From positions 532,127 through 596,126 of the forward strand of contig NZ_JAHZCJ010000001.1 of NCBI RefSeq assembly GCF_019422935.1: 64,000 nucleotides of DNA, in the 5' to 3' direction. Positions 36,766 to 44,825 of the stretch are shown here, piece by piece. Positions within the stretch are counted from its first letter, which is position 1. Each line of letters opens with the position of its first letter. The DNA is from Desulfovibrio sp. Lineage in GTDB: Bacteria; Desulfobacterota; Desulfovibrionia; Desulfovibrionales; Desulfovibrionaceae. The notes below the pieces were generated by a model. It was not told the DNA's origin and did not search any database. It saw only the letters and a program-made list of their open reading frames with translations. The position numbers were made by a program, and so were the translations under genes.

Positions 36766-37797
36766 ATGAAATGTCTGCGTTCTGCCGTGTATGCGGGGCT
36801 GCTTACGCTGTGTTGCTCGGTTCCTGCTGTGGCAGCGGATGCCTGGGTGGCAGATTGGGACATGCCCAACGGGCTTGCAGAACTGCGCCAGGGCAACTTT
36901 AAAAACGTGCTCATGTTTGCCGCGTATTTTGACAGGCAGGGTAGACCCTTCCTCACCGATGACATGAAAAAGGCCTTGCGCGGCGGGCTTGCGGCTTCGC
37001 TGGGCCAAAGCTCCAATGCACAGGGCGTGTTTCTTTCAGTCGTTAATGATGTGGTTGAAGCCCCCGGCAAATCCGTGCAAAAAGATCCCTCCCTTGTGAG
37101 CAGGCTCATGGCTACGGACGCCAGCCGCGCCGCGCACCGCAGTGATCTGCTGGCCCTGCTGGCGGCCTATCCATTTACCGGGCTGGAGCTTGATTATGAA
37201 AGGGTAAACATGGATGACTGGCCCCGCCTGCTGCAATTCGCGCAGGAACTTTCCGCCACGCTGGCTGCCCAGGGCAAAAAACTGCGGCTGGTCATGGAGC
37301 CAAAGCAAAAGTACCTGCAAGGCAATCTGCCCGCAGGCCCGCAGTATGTGGTGATGGCCTACAACCTGCACGGTAGCCACAACGGGCCAGGGGCCAAGGC
37401 TGACGATGCCTTTTTGCGCCAGTTGGCCCAGTGGTGCGCTCACTGGCCTGTAAAGCCTGGGTTGGCGCTTTCTGCGGGCGGTTTTGCCTGGACGGGCAGG
37501 GGCGTTGTGGATCTTACCGAGCGCAAGGCCGCCGCATGGGCCCAGGGCGCGGGTGTACAGCCCAAGCGCGACCCAGCCAGCCAAGCCCTGTACTTTAAGG
37601 CGGCGGACAACACCCCCGGCAGTCCTCTGCTTGCCAAAGGCGGCACCAACGGCAGCGTTTGTGAAATCTGGTATGCGGATGGCGAAACCCTTGCCCATTG
37701 GGCCGATGTGGGGCGCAGCCTTGGGTTTGGTGATGTGAGCCTGTGGCGTCTTGGCGGCAACACGCCGGAATCTCTGGCTAAAATTTCAGGAAAGTAA
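36766..37797 (+). CDS. Exported GH18-like glycoside hydrolase
   Basis: 343 residues from the ATG at 36766, which has GGGAGG 6 bases upstream; the frame opens 42 bases earlier without such a site. Signal peptide at about 1-24 (CCSVPAVAADAW). The motif FTGLELDYERV matches the GH18 active strand DxxDxDxE with the last Asp and the catalytic Glu kept. VVMAYNLHGSH and CEIWYADGETLAHWADV match later barrel strands. It likely cuts the exported polymer, as the hydrolase domain of PgaB does for poly-GlcNAc. Next gene begins at the base after its stop. Confidence 0.78.
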   Translation: MKCLRSAVYAGLLTLCCSVPAVAADAWVADWDMPNGLAELRQGNFKNVLMFAAYFDRQGRPFLTDDMKKALRGGLAASLGQSSNAQGVFLSVVNDVVEAPGKSVQKDPSLVSRLMATDASRAAHRSDLLALLAAYPFTGLELDYERVNMDDWPRLLQFAQELSATLAAQGKKLRLVMEPKQKYLQGNLPAGPQYVVMAYNLHGSHNGPGAKADDAFLRQLAQWCAHWPVKPGLALSAGGFAWTGRGVVDLTERKAAAWAQGAGVQPKRDPASQALYFKAADNTPGSPLLAKGGTNGSVCEIWYADGETLAHWADVGRSLGFGDVSLWRLGGNTPESLAKISGK

Positions 37798-39906
37798 ATG
37801 ATGACGGCGCAAAACAGTGATATGCAGGTGCGTTTGCATACCTTTGGGAGCATTGTATGCTTGGCGGTATTGCTGCTGTGCGTCAGCTCTTGCACGGTTT
37901 TTGCGGCCGTGGTTCAACCCTTGCGCACCCTCTATGTGGGCGCGGGATTCAGCGGTGGTGACGGACTCAGCGCAGACAGGCCACTTGGCAGCATCAATGC
38001 AGCGCTGCAAAAAGCCCGCAAGGGGGATGTTATCGTTGTTGCACCGGGGGAATACCGGGAGTCCATACGGGTTTCCACAGCGGGGCTTACCATTCTGGGC
38101 AGCGCACCCGGCCAGGACGAACCTCAGGTTGTTATTGCGGCTCCAGCTGGCAAGTCAGGGTCTGTGCTTGCCGACAGCGCTGATACCGTGTGGCGCGGCA
38201 TTGCCTTTCGCATCGGTGACAGCGCCGCAATAAATTTGCGTGGTTTTACCGGACGGTTTGAATTTTGCCATTTTACCTCAGAAAGTCCGGTGCCGGGCAT
38301 TGAAGTATATGGCGGCGATTTTGTGTTTCAGGGCTGTACCTTCTCGGGCGGTACCGGGCCCACGGCCATGCTGGCGCTCAATGGGCAGGCAGGGCGCAAG
38401 AGCCGTGTGACTCTGGCTTACTGCCTGTTCCGCGATAACCCCGGCGGCGCAGTGCTGCTGCGGGGCGAGCAGGATGTGCGTTTTGTGAACTGCCTTTTTG
38501 CCGCCTGCCGGTTTGTCGCCATGCGTCAGGCCGGGGTAGGAGCGCAGATTTCTGCCGTCAACAGCGTGTTTTTTCTCAGCCCGGAGCCAAGCCTGTTTTT
38601 ACAGTCTGGCTCCGCTCCCAGAGCGCGCCTTGAAAACTGCCTGTACGCGCCAGCGCCCGGCGATTTCATGAAATGGCAGGCCAGGCCTCTTGATCAGCAG
38701 CCGGAAGTTACCGCCGTTAACTGCATCACGGCCTCTCCCCGTTTTATGGGCGGGCGCAATGCCTTGATAAACCTCTGCGTGGACGACACCGTTAATGCCC
38801 CGGTATGGCGTTCTCTCACGCCAGCTGCGGCAAAATTGGGGCTGAAAATCACCCTTGCGCTGAATACGGACGCGCTCTCGCCGCAATACTGGCAAATGAT
38901 TATTCCTGAGGTGAACGCGGGATTTGAAGTGGCCTCCCACGGTGCCGTGCATGCCAGCATTACCTCTGCCGAGGTATTGCGCGTTGGCTGGTTTGATCCG
39001 GCGGGCACATCAGCCTCCCTGTCCATAGACCAGGCAGAGCAACTGCGGGTGGTCGCGGACGGCAAGGAGCTGTGCGCTATTGACCTCGCAGCCCAGCCCT
39101 ATCTTTCCATGGGGGCGCTGGTGCGCCAGTTGCAGGAGAAAGGCCTCAGGGCGGAGCTTGCAAGCCTGAGCCACGAGAAAATTCCCGCCTACCTGCTGGC
39201 CCCGGTGCAGGAACAGGATATCTTTTTTGCGCGGCACAATGCGGAACTGGTCATGGATACCAGAGCCTACATGCATTACATGCTGTCAGAATCGCGCCGC
39301 AAGATCGAGCAGGGCCTGCGGGAGTATCATGCCGCGCAAAAAAACTGCACGGCCTTTGTGTGCCCCTACAGCGAGACCAATGCAAACATCCGGCAGGCCA
39401 TGCAGGCAACGGGTTTTCAGGTTGCGCGCAGCCATATGGCGCAGCGCTTCCCATCCGCCGTGGAACGCGTGGATCTCTCTGCCCTGCAAAGCATTTCGCT
39501 GAAAGATATCGTGCCCGGCGCGCCAACGCCCAATCTTAAGGAAATGCTGCGCATGTATCTGGATTATTTGAAGTACCACGGTTCCATCATGGGGCTCTAC
39601 AGCCACGGAGCCAACGAATGGACGGCAAATCAGTGGATAGACCTCTTTGAAGTGCTGCACGAAAACCCCACAGTGAAGACTGCCGGGCTTGCGGAGATTG
39701 CCTCCACAGTCAAGGAACAGTGCGAATCAACAGGGCCGTGGACATACCGCTGCTCCTCGCAATCTGGCCCTGTGGGCGGCGAAACATCGTTCAGGCCGGG
39801 GCAGGATTCTCCCCTGATTGGCGCTGGCGTGCCGACAGAATTTAATACGGACTATGCGGGCAGGCCGTTGCAGGCAGGGCAGAGGCCCAATATCGGCCTG
39901 TATTGA
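37798..39906 (+). CDS. Parallel beta-helix protein fused to an apparently active NodB-like deacetylase
   Basis: 702 residues; N-terminal hydrophobic signal near 18-36 with a cysteine (LLLCVSSCTVFAAV). Residues ~45-310 are a right-handed beta-helix with many hydrophobic/Asn/Gly turns (ADRPLGSINAALQKARKGD, then VVAPGEYRES), a fold of polysaccharide lyases, epimerases and binding proteins. Residues ~320-610 resemble a deacetylase with ligands kept: NLCVDDTVN for the DD motif and EVASHGAVH for HxxxH, then FVCPYSETN. Beta-helix repeats resume at the end. It may deacetylate or epimerise the exported polymer. Last gene of the locus; a terminator follows. Confidence 0.75.
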   Translation: MMTAQNSDMQVRLHTFGSIVCLAVLLLCVSSCTVFAAVVQPLRTLYVGAGFSGGDGLSADRPLGSINAALQKARKGDVIVVAPGEYRESIRVSTAGLTILGSAPGQDEPQVVIAAPAGKSGSVLADSADTVWRGIAFRIGDSAAINLRGFTGRFEFCHFTSESPVPGIEVYGGDFVFQGCTFSGGTGPTAMLALNGQAGRKSRVTLAYCLFRDNPGGAVLLRGEQDVRFVNCLFAACRFVAMRQAGVGAQISAVNSVFFLSPEPSLFLQSGSAPRARLENCLYAPAPGDFMKWQARPLDQQPEVTAVNCITASPRFMGGRNALINLCVDDTVNAPVWRSLTPAAAKLGLKITLALNTDALSPQYWQMIIPEVNAGFEVASHGAVHASITSAEVLRVGWFDPAGTSASLSIDQAEQLRVVADGKELCAIDLAAQPYLSMGALVRQLQEKGLRAELASLSHEKIPAYLLAPVQEQDIFFARHNAELVMDTRAYMHYMLSESRRKIEQGLREYHAAQKNCTAFVCPYSETNANIRQAMQATGFQVARSHMAQRFPSAVERVDLSALQSISLKDIVPGAPTPNLKEMLRMYLDYLKYHGSIMGLYSHGANEWTANQWIDLFEVLHENPTVKTAGLAEIASTVKEQCESTGPWTYRCSSQSGPVGGETSFRPGQDSPLIGAGVPTEFNTDYAGRPLQAGQRPNIGLY

Positions 39907-39945
39907 CGGCAAACAGGTTGTCGCCGCCATCACGTGCACAGACGC

Positions 39946-39982
39946 AAAAAAAGGAGTCGCCTTTTGGGCAGCTCCTTTTTTT
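39946..39982. terminator. Bidirectional terminator between convergent genes
   Basis: A7-GGAG and CTCC-T7 flank a loop of about 15 bases, so A/T runs on both sides serve both directions. It closes the polysaccharide operon and the leftward alcohol dehydrogenase gene. Confidence 0.8.
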
Positions 39983-40039
39983 GTGGCGTTTGCAGAAAAT
40001 CCGGCAGATATGCTACGAGGTCTATGCTACCAAACCTGT

Positions 40040-41146
40040 CTACCAGGCCTGTTCGAGCAGGGTGACAATGTCGTCGTGCGAGGGCATGCGCGGATTGCTG
40101 CTTGTGCAGATGTCTTCCAGCGCATTGGCGGCCATGGAATCCAGGCTTTGACGGTAAACCTGTTCGTCCACTTTAAGCTCGCGCACCCTTGAAGGAATCT
40201 TCATGGATGTGTTGAGGTCGCGCACCGCGTTTATCAGATTGCGCGTACCTTCCTCCACGGTTGCGGTTTCAAGGCCGATAAAGGCTGCGATTTCGCAGTA
40301 TTTAACGCCAGCGTCAAAGCTGTTGAAGCTGATGACAAAGGGCAGCAGAACGGCATTGGCAAGGCCATGCGGAATGTGGAACAGGCCGCCAAGGCTGTGG
40401 GCCATGCTGTGGGTAACGCCAAGGCCGCTGTTGGTAAATGCCAGCCCGGCCATGCAGGAGCCGATGAGCATGTTGTCGCGCGCGGTCATGTCGTCGCCGT
40501 GGTCATAGGCGCGCTTGAGGTAGGTAAAAACATTGCGGATGGCCTGCTCCGCGTAGATGGCGGTAAACACGTTGCTGTAACGCGAGGTATAGGCTTCCAC
40601 CGCATGGGTCAGCACGTCCATGCCGGTTGCGGCGGTCACGTGCGGGGGCACGGTGCGCGTAAAGCGGGCATCAAGAATGGCGGCGTCAGGAATGAGCATT
40701 TCGTCATTCAGCGGAATTTTCACCGAATTGACCTTGTCGGTGATAACCGCAATGGAGGTCACTTCCGAACCTGTGCCGCTGGTGGTGGGGATAGCGACAA
40801 GCGTAGTCTTTCTGTTGCTGTCAGCCTTGTGCCCGAAGTAGGAGATGGCCTTTGCCATGTCAATGGCCGAGCCGCCGCCAATGGCGATAATCATGTCTGC
40901 CTGGCTGCTCAAAAAAAGGCGTGTGGCTTCAACCACGGCCTGAAGGGATGGGTCAGGCTCCACGCCAGAAAAGAGCGTGTGTCCAATGCCCTTGCGTTTC
41001 AGATGGCTCACGGCCTGATCGGCAAATCCGCTTTTGACCATAAAGGGGTCTGTCACCACAAAGGCATGGCTGGCTGGAAAGGTCTCAAGGGTTTCCAGCG
41101 CGTAAGGGCCGTAACAGATCTTTGTTTTTCCGTAAAACTGGGTCAC
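40040..41146 (-). CDS. Iron-containing alcohol dehydrogenase
   Basis: 368 residues from the GTG at 41146, with GGAGG 6 bases upstream; a GTG 12 bases earlier overlaps that site. Group III dehydrogenase: NAD-binding IIAIGGGSAIDMAKAIS, VAIPTTSGTGSEVTS, and metal ligands in DARFTRTVPPHV, THAVEAYTSRYSN, GVTHSMAHSLGG and HIPHGLANAVLLP. It interconverts alcohols and aldehydes with NAD(H); the closest relatives by feel are propanol/ethanol dehydrogenases of PduQ/EutG type. The leader of about 250 bases holds a MerR-like operator and a hairpin. A DMT-like transporter gene is divergent. Confidence 0.92.
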   Translation of the reverse strand: MTQFYGKTKICYGPYALETLETFPASHAFVVTDPFMVKSGFADQAVSHLKRKGIGHTLFSGVEPDPSLQAVVEATRLFLSSQADMIIAIGGGSAIDMAKAISYFGHKADSNRKTTLVAIPTTSGTGSEVTSIAVITDKVNSVKIPLNDEMLIPDAAILDARFTRTVPPHVTAATGMDVLTHAVEAYTSRYSNVFTAIYAEQAIRNVFTYLKRAYDHGDDMTARDNMLIGSCMAGLAFTNSGLGVTHSMAHSLGGLFHIPHGLANAVLLPFVISFNSFDAGVKYCEIAAFIGLETATVEEGTRNLINAVRDLNTSMKIPSRVRELKVDEQVYRQSLDSMAANALEDICTSSNPRMPSHDDIVTLLEQAW

Positions 41147-41247
41147 GTCGTCCTCCACAGGCGGCGCAAAGAAAGAAAGGATATCTTGGCGTCGGCGTAT
41201 TCTTTTATCGTCAGCGGTTCACGCTTGCTTGCGCTTGGGCAGCCATT

Positions 41248-41275
41248 TTCACGCCTTGGAGGCGTGAATATTTTT
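41248..41275. terminator. Perfect hairpin with T run in the ADH leader
   Basis: TTCACGCCT and AGGCGTGAA pair perfectly around TGG and are followed by TATTTTT on the + strand. No + strand gene lies just upstream. On the - strand the same hairpin lies in the alcohol dehydrogenase leader and could be regulatory. Confidence 0.55.
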
Positions 41276-41363
41276 ACTACAGATATCAGTCTTTTAGCTC
41301 AGTGATAACCCGCCATTGCACGGCCTTTTTGCAAGATGGCAGTACGGGCATGATGCTAAGTCA

Positions 41364-41386
41364 ACCTTTACCCCTAGGGGGAAGGT
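41364..41386. promoter_or_regulatory. MerR-type dyad operator candidate
   Basis: ACCTTTACCCC-TA-GGGGGAAGGT is a near-perfect 23-base dyad of the ACCTT...AAGGT form that MerR-family regulators bind. On the - strand TTGACC overlaps its edge (41389-41384), in the right place for a -35 element toward the dehydrogenase, but no good -10 at 19-20 bases is evident. A MerR-family gene lies at 43248. Confidence 0.5.
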
Positions 41387-41500
41387 CAAGGGTTTTTGCA
41401 AACTTTTTTACTATCCAATGCCATTTTGTGTGAAAAAATGAACCAGCAAGTTTGGTTATAAATTTAAAATTAAAACAGACTATTAAGGTAATTATCATTG

Positions 41501-41531
41501 TAGTAATTGCATCTATTGAATGTAATTACTA
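41501..41531. promoter_or_regulatory. AT-rich dyad TAGTAATT...AATTACTA
   Basis: Perfect 8-base inverted repeat with a 15-base spacer, preceded by another GTAATTAT at 41488. It looks like a binding site in the AT-rich centre of the 570-base gap between the dehydrogenase and the transporter; the protein is unknown. Confidence 0.4.
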
Positions 41532-41568
41532 TTTTTGATTATCGACATCTGGGACAAAATTTATGTAA

Positions 41569-41597
41569 AAAGATGCCCATCAAGGGGCATTTTTTTG
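41569..41597 (+). terminator. Intrinsic terminator 120 bases before the transporter gene
   Basis: Stem ATGCCC/GGGCAT with loop ATCAAG, then seven T; an A run precedes the stem. Because no gene lies upstream on this strand, it implies a short unannotated transcript or an attenuator for the transporter operon. Confidence 0.7.
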
Positions 41598-41717
41598 TAA
41601 AAGGCCTTGATCTTCCAGTGCGGAGAATGCTTACGGTGAATCAAAGTGGGCCGAGCCTCCCGTTGAGGGCTGGGTCAGCCCGCAGCCGACACCAATTCCC
41701 GTGGGAAGGAGAATGCC

Positions 41718-42806
41718 ATGGAGCAAACAGCACAATTAGGGTCAACAGGTATGGAAACCTCGGCGCAGGCAGCCAAAAAGCAGCTTGCCACAAGTTTCAG
41801 AAGACGTGGCATGGTTACTGCCACCATGTCTGGGGTAGCATACGGAATATACACCGCGTTCATGACGCTCGCCATGACCTTGGGCGTGTGGGGGGTATGG
41901 TACGGCGGCGATTCCCCGCTTTCTGAATTTTCCAAGCTCTTTTTGCTCGGCGCGCTTGGCGCGGCCACCACTGACGCTTGCAGCGCCGTGTGGGCTGTGC
42001 TGATTGCCATTGGCAAGGGCAAGTTTGGCGATGTTTTCCGCAGCATGGCCTCCAAGCCCGGCGCTATCCTCATGGCCGCCGCAGTTATCGGCGGCCCCCT
42101 TGCCAGTACCTGCTACGTGCTTGGCTTGCAGAGCGCCGGTTCCATCATTGTGCCCATCAGCGCGCTTTGCCCGGCCATCGGCTCCATTCTGAGCCGCATT
42201 CTCTTCAAGCAGCCCCTGACCCCGCGCACCATGCTGGGTATCTTTATCTGCTTTATGGCCAGTGCCATGATCGGCAGCACAGGCCTTGCCGACAACGCGC
42301 CGCCGAACCTCTTTGTGGGTATTGCTTTTGGTTTTCTGGCCGCTTTTGGCTGGGGGCTTGAAGGCTGCGTGGGCGGCTACGCCACTTCCATGATTGACCC
42401 TGAAATCGGCATCACCATCCGCCAGCTTACCTCGGCCCTGACCAACCTGCTGATCCTTGTGCCCCTGTTTGCCTTTATCGGCGGCGACTCGGCCTTTGGG
42501 ATGATCCGCACTGTCTTTACCGATGTTGACGCCATGCCCTGGTTTATCGTGGCTGGTTTTGGCGCGTATTTCGCCTTTATGCTCTGGTACAAGGGCAACG
42601 CCATGTGCGGTACGGCGCTTGGCATGTCGTGCAACGGCGCGTTCTCTTTCTGGGGCCCCTTCTTCTGCTGGCTGGTGCTCGGTCTGTGGTTCGGCATCGA
42701 TGGCTACGCCCTTGCCCCCATTGCCTGGCTGGCCGCAGTCGTGATGATCGTCGGCATCTTTATCATTGCCGTCAATCCGCTGGATTTTTTCAGAAAGAAG
42801 GGATAA
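41718..42806 (+). CDS. DMT/EamA-like membrane transporter
   Basis: 362 residues, start preceded by AAGGAG. After a ~30-residue cytoplasmic tail there are about ten hydrophobic helices in two similar halves, as in the drug/metabolite transporter superfamily. Gly-rich helices (ILMAAAVIGGPLASTCYVL, AFGFLAAFGWGLEG) and the C-terminal LDFFRKKG fit. The substrate is unknown. Proximity to an alcohol dehydrogenase and a MerR regulator suggests export or import of a small alcohol-, aldehyde- or amine-related metabolite. A small protein gene follows 6 bases later. Confidence 0.75.
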   Translation: MEQTAQLGSTGMETSAQAAKKQLATSFRRRGMVTATMSGVAYGIYTAFMTLAMTLGVWGVWYGGDSPLSEFSKLFLLGALGAATTDACSAVWAVLIAIGKGKFGDVFRSMASKPGAILMAAAVIGGPLASTCYVLGLQSAGSIIVPISALCPAIGSILSRILFKQPLTPRTMLGIFICFMASAMIGSTGLADNAPPNLFVGIAFGFLAAFGWGLEGCVGGYATSMIDPEIGITIRQLTSALTNLLILVPLFAFIGGDSAFGMIRTVFTDVDAMPWFIVAGFGAYFAFMLWYKGNAMCGTALGMSCNGAFSFWGPFFCWLVLGLWFGIDGYALAPIAWLAAVVMIVGIFIIAVNPLDFFRKKG

Positions 42807-42812
42807 TTTACC

Positions 42813-43082
42813 ATGAAAAAACCGCTTAACTTCGCCATTCTCAAGTATATGACAACAGTTAACGAGGCCTGCACAGAAGATGTGCTGTGCGCGCTCAAAG
42901 ACGGCTACAGTTCGTTTCGGGCTTTCAACAAGTCTGACGTGCTCAACGCCCTCCTAACCGCAGAAGCCAACGGCCTGCTGGAAGAATCGCGCTACGATCT
43001 GGATGATGAAGGCCAGGTGCGCATGTTCTTTCGTGCCCATGCCGAAGGCGCGGCGACCATAAACCGCTACATTTCCAACTAA
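42813..43082 (+). CDS. Small conserved-looking soluble protein, transporter partner
   Basis: 89 residues (MKKPLNFAILKYMTTVNEAC start), no signal or membrane segment, rich in Ala/Asp/Glu. It may adopt a winged-helix-like fold (DVLCALKDGYSSFRAFNKSD, LLTAEANGLLEE), but I recognise no family. It starts 6 bases after the transporter and ends at a GC-rich hairpin, so the two are one operon. A regulatory or accessory role is inferred from position only. Confidence 0.7.
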   Translation: MKKPLNFAILKYMTTVNEACTEDVLCALKDGYSSFRAFNKSDVLNALLTAEANGLLEESRYDLDDEGQVRMFFRAHAEGAATINRYISN

Positions 43083-43090
43083 GAATCCAC

Positions 43091-43120
43091 TGCCGGGGAG
43101 GGGTGCGCCTCTCCCCGGCA
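43091..43120 (+). terminator. GC-rich hairpin after the small protein gene
   Basis: Perfect 10-base stem TGCCGGGGAG/CTCCCCGGCA with a 10-base loop, 8 bases after the stop. A T run is not immediate; TTTTT occurs only at 43142. Likely an mRNA end or stabiliser. Confidence 0.5.
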
Positions 43121-43247
43121 CAAGGGATGTGCCCGGCCTCGTTTTTGTGTCTGGCTGGTGGCGCAAATGCTCGATAGGATATTGTGAGGTTCGGGCAGGC
43201 GCATAATCATCCCTTTTTGCCCACCTTTCAAAAATTCGGGCAACGCC

Positions 43248-44132
43248 ATGACAAAACAAGGGTACACCATCAGCCAGATGAGCGAGATTTCCAAGATCTC
43301 CAAAAAGGCTCTGCGCTTTTATGACGACCTCGGCCTTATTTCTTCCAAAAGGCATGGAGGCAACAACTACCGCTATTATACGCAGGATGAACTGCTCGCC
43401 ATCCCGCCGCTGAAATACTACAAGCAGATGGGGTTCAACCTCAGTGAGATCCGCGCCGCTTTTGAAGTGGGCAGCAATACCTCGCTTTCCGCGCTGCGAA
43501 AAATATTCATGAGCAAGATTGAATTGTTGCAGCAGGATGAAAAGCTGTTGTTCCTGCGGCTTACATCTGTGCGCGACTGGCTTGAACTGCTGCACGAAGC
43601 AGAAATTGTGCTGGAAAACTGCCAGCAGAGTGTGTCGGTGAAGTATATTCCACCGGAACGCATGCTTTTTATGGATCAGACCTTTGTTTCTGATATCAAG
43701 TCTGCCATTATCAACATGGATTTTACCAATTATGTTGAAGAAGTGGGCAATAATATCACCGGGCCGGTCATCATCAATTTTTCTTCCATAGAAAACAGGG
43801 TGCAAAACGAGGAGCAGCCCGTCAAACTGCTGCAAAAAACCGTGTTCCCCTGCGGGGAAGATAAAATGGCGGATTATGGCGGGTACTTGGCGGCAAGTTG
43901 CTACCATATAGGTTCGCACGAAACCATCGGCAGCACCTACCGCAAATTGCAGCGCTGGTGCGCTTCAAACAACTATATTTGCGACAATGGCTCGCACGAG
44001 CGCTACATTACCGACTTCTGGACCACCAACAACGATTCGCTCTTTGTTACAGAAGTACTGGTCAAGGTAAGCCGCAGAGGGAGTGTCGTGCACACCCCCA
44101 AATTCCATTTTGATTCAGTCGACGATCTGTAA
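43248..44132 (+). CDS. MerR-family transcriptional regulator with effector domain
   Basis: 294 residues. The N-terminal winged helix has YTISQMSEISKISKKALRFYDDLGL and NNYRYYTQDEL, followed by the dimerisation helix to about residue 115. The ~170-residue C-terminal part resembles the GyrI-like small-molecule-binding domains of BmrR-type activators. So it likely senses an organic ligand rather than a metal. The dyad at 41364 is a plausible target, linking it to the alcohol dehydrogenase and transporter. Its stop abuts that of the convergent hydrolase gene. Confidence 0.88.
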   Translation: MTKQGYTISQMSEISKISKKALRFYDDLGLISSKRHGGNNYRYYTQDELLAIPPLKYYKQMGFNLSEIRAAFEVGSNTSLSALRKIFMSKIELLQQDEKLLFLRLTSVRDWLELLHEAEIVLENCQQSVSVKYIPPERMLFMDQTFVSDIKSAIINMDFTNYVEEVGNNITGPVIINFSSIENRVQNEEQPVKLLQKTVFPCGEDKMADYGGYLAASCYHIGSHETIGSTYRKLQRWCASNNYICDNGSHERYITDFWTTNNDSLFVTEVLVKVSRRGSVVHTPKFHFDSVDDL

Positions 44133-44729
44133 TCAGCCAAGTATGCGGGCCGCCTGCTGCGCCATCAGCTCGTGGCCCGCTTCGCTTGGGTGCAGGCCGT
44201 CTGTATAGAGTGCAGACAGCCTGTCAGAGGCATTACCATCCGTTGGGCCTGCCTGACCGGGCAAGCCTGCAAAAGCCTGCGAAAAATCCACGCATTGCAG
44301 AGAGAAATCCTCCGCGAGCACGCGTATCCATTGGTGCAGGGCGGCGTAGTCCGCGCAGGCGCGTGGTAAATCAACGCTGCCCAGCAGGGGGAAGGTTATG
44401 GGCGCATGCACGGGAATGGGCACTCCCAGCACCGGGCGCACCCGTGCGCTGAAACTGTGTTGCACCAGCGCAAAAATATTGGCCTTGACTGTCCCAAGCC
44501 CTGCTCCCAACGCCAGATCGTTGAACCCGCCCATGATCAGAACCGCGTCAACGCCCGCCTGCACCACATGCTGGTGAAAGCGGGCGAGCATGCCTCCTGT
44601 GGTGTCGCCGTTGATGCCGCAGTTGCGCACGTCAATGCCCGTGTGCCGCGCCAGCAGGGTTGTCCATACCTTGGGGCGTGGAATGCCGTAGCCGTAAGTG
44701 AGGCTGTCGCCCAGACAAGCAATAATCAT
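44133..44729 (-). CDS. SGNH/GDSL-family hydrolase
   Basis: 198 residues from the ATG at 44729; the frame is open upstream but overlaps the radical-SAM gene end without support. Block I is IIACLGDSLTYGYG with nucleophile Ser, block II has CGINGDTTGG, block III GGFNDLALG, and block V YTDGLHPSEAGH with catalytic Asp and His. No signal peptide, so cytoplasmic esterase or lysophospholipase/thioesterase-like. It is the last gene of the leftward lipoate array. A role in releasing acyl or lipoyl groups is possible but unsupported. Confidence 0.88.
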   Translation of the reverse strand: MIIACLGDSLTYGYGIPRPKVWTTLLARHTGIDVRNCGINGDTTGGMLARFHQHVVQAGVDAVLIMGGFNDLALGAGLGTVKANIFALVQHSFSARVRPVLGVPIPVHAPITFPLLGSVDLPRACADYAALHQWIRVLAEDFSLQCVDFSQAFAGLPGQAGPTDGNASDRLSALYTDGLHPSEAGHELMAQQAARILG

Positions 44730-44825
44730 GTTTGTAGCGTATTCCCTTGTGGATGATCGGGCAATATTCGCAACAGGCGGCCCGCGCCAGCAGGGGCGTA
44801 CGGGCAAGGGCCGCCTGCGCCCGCA

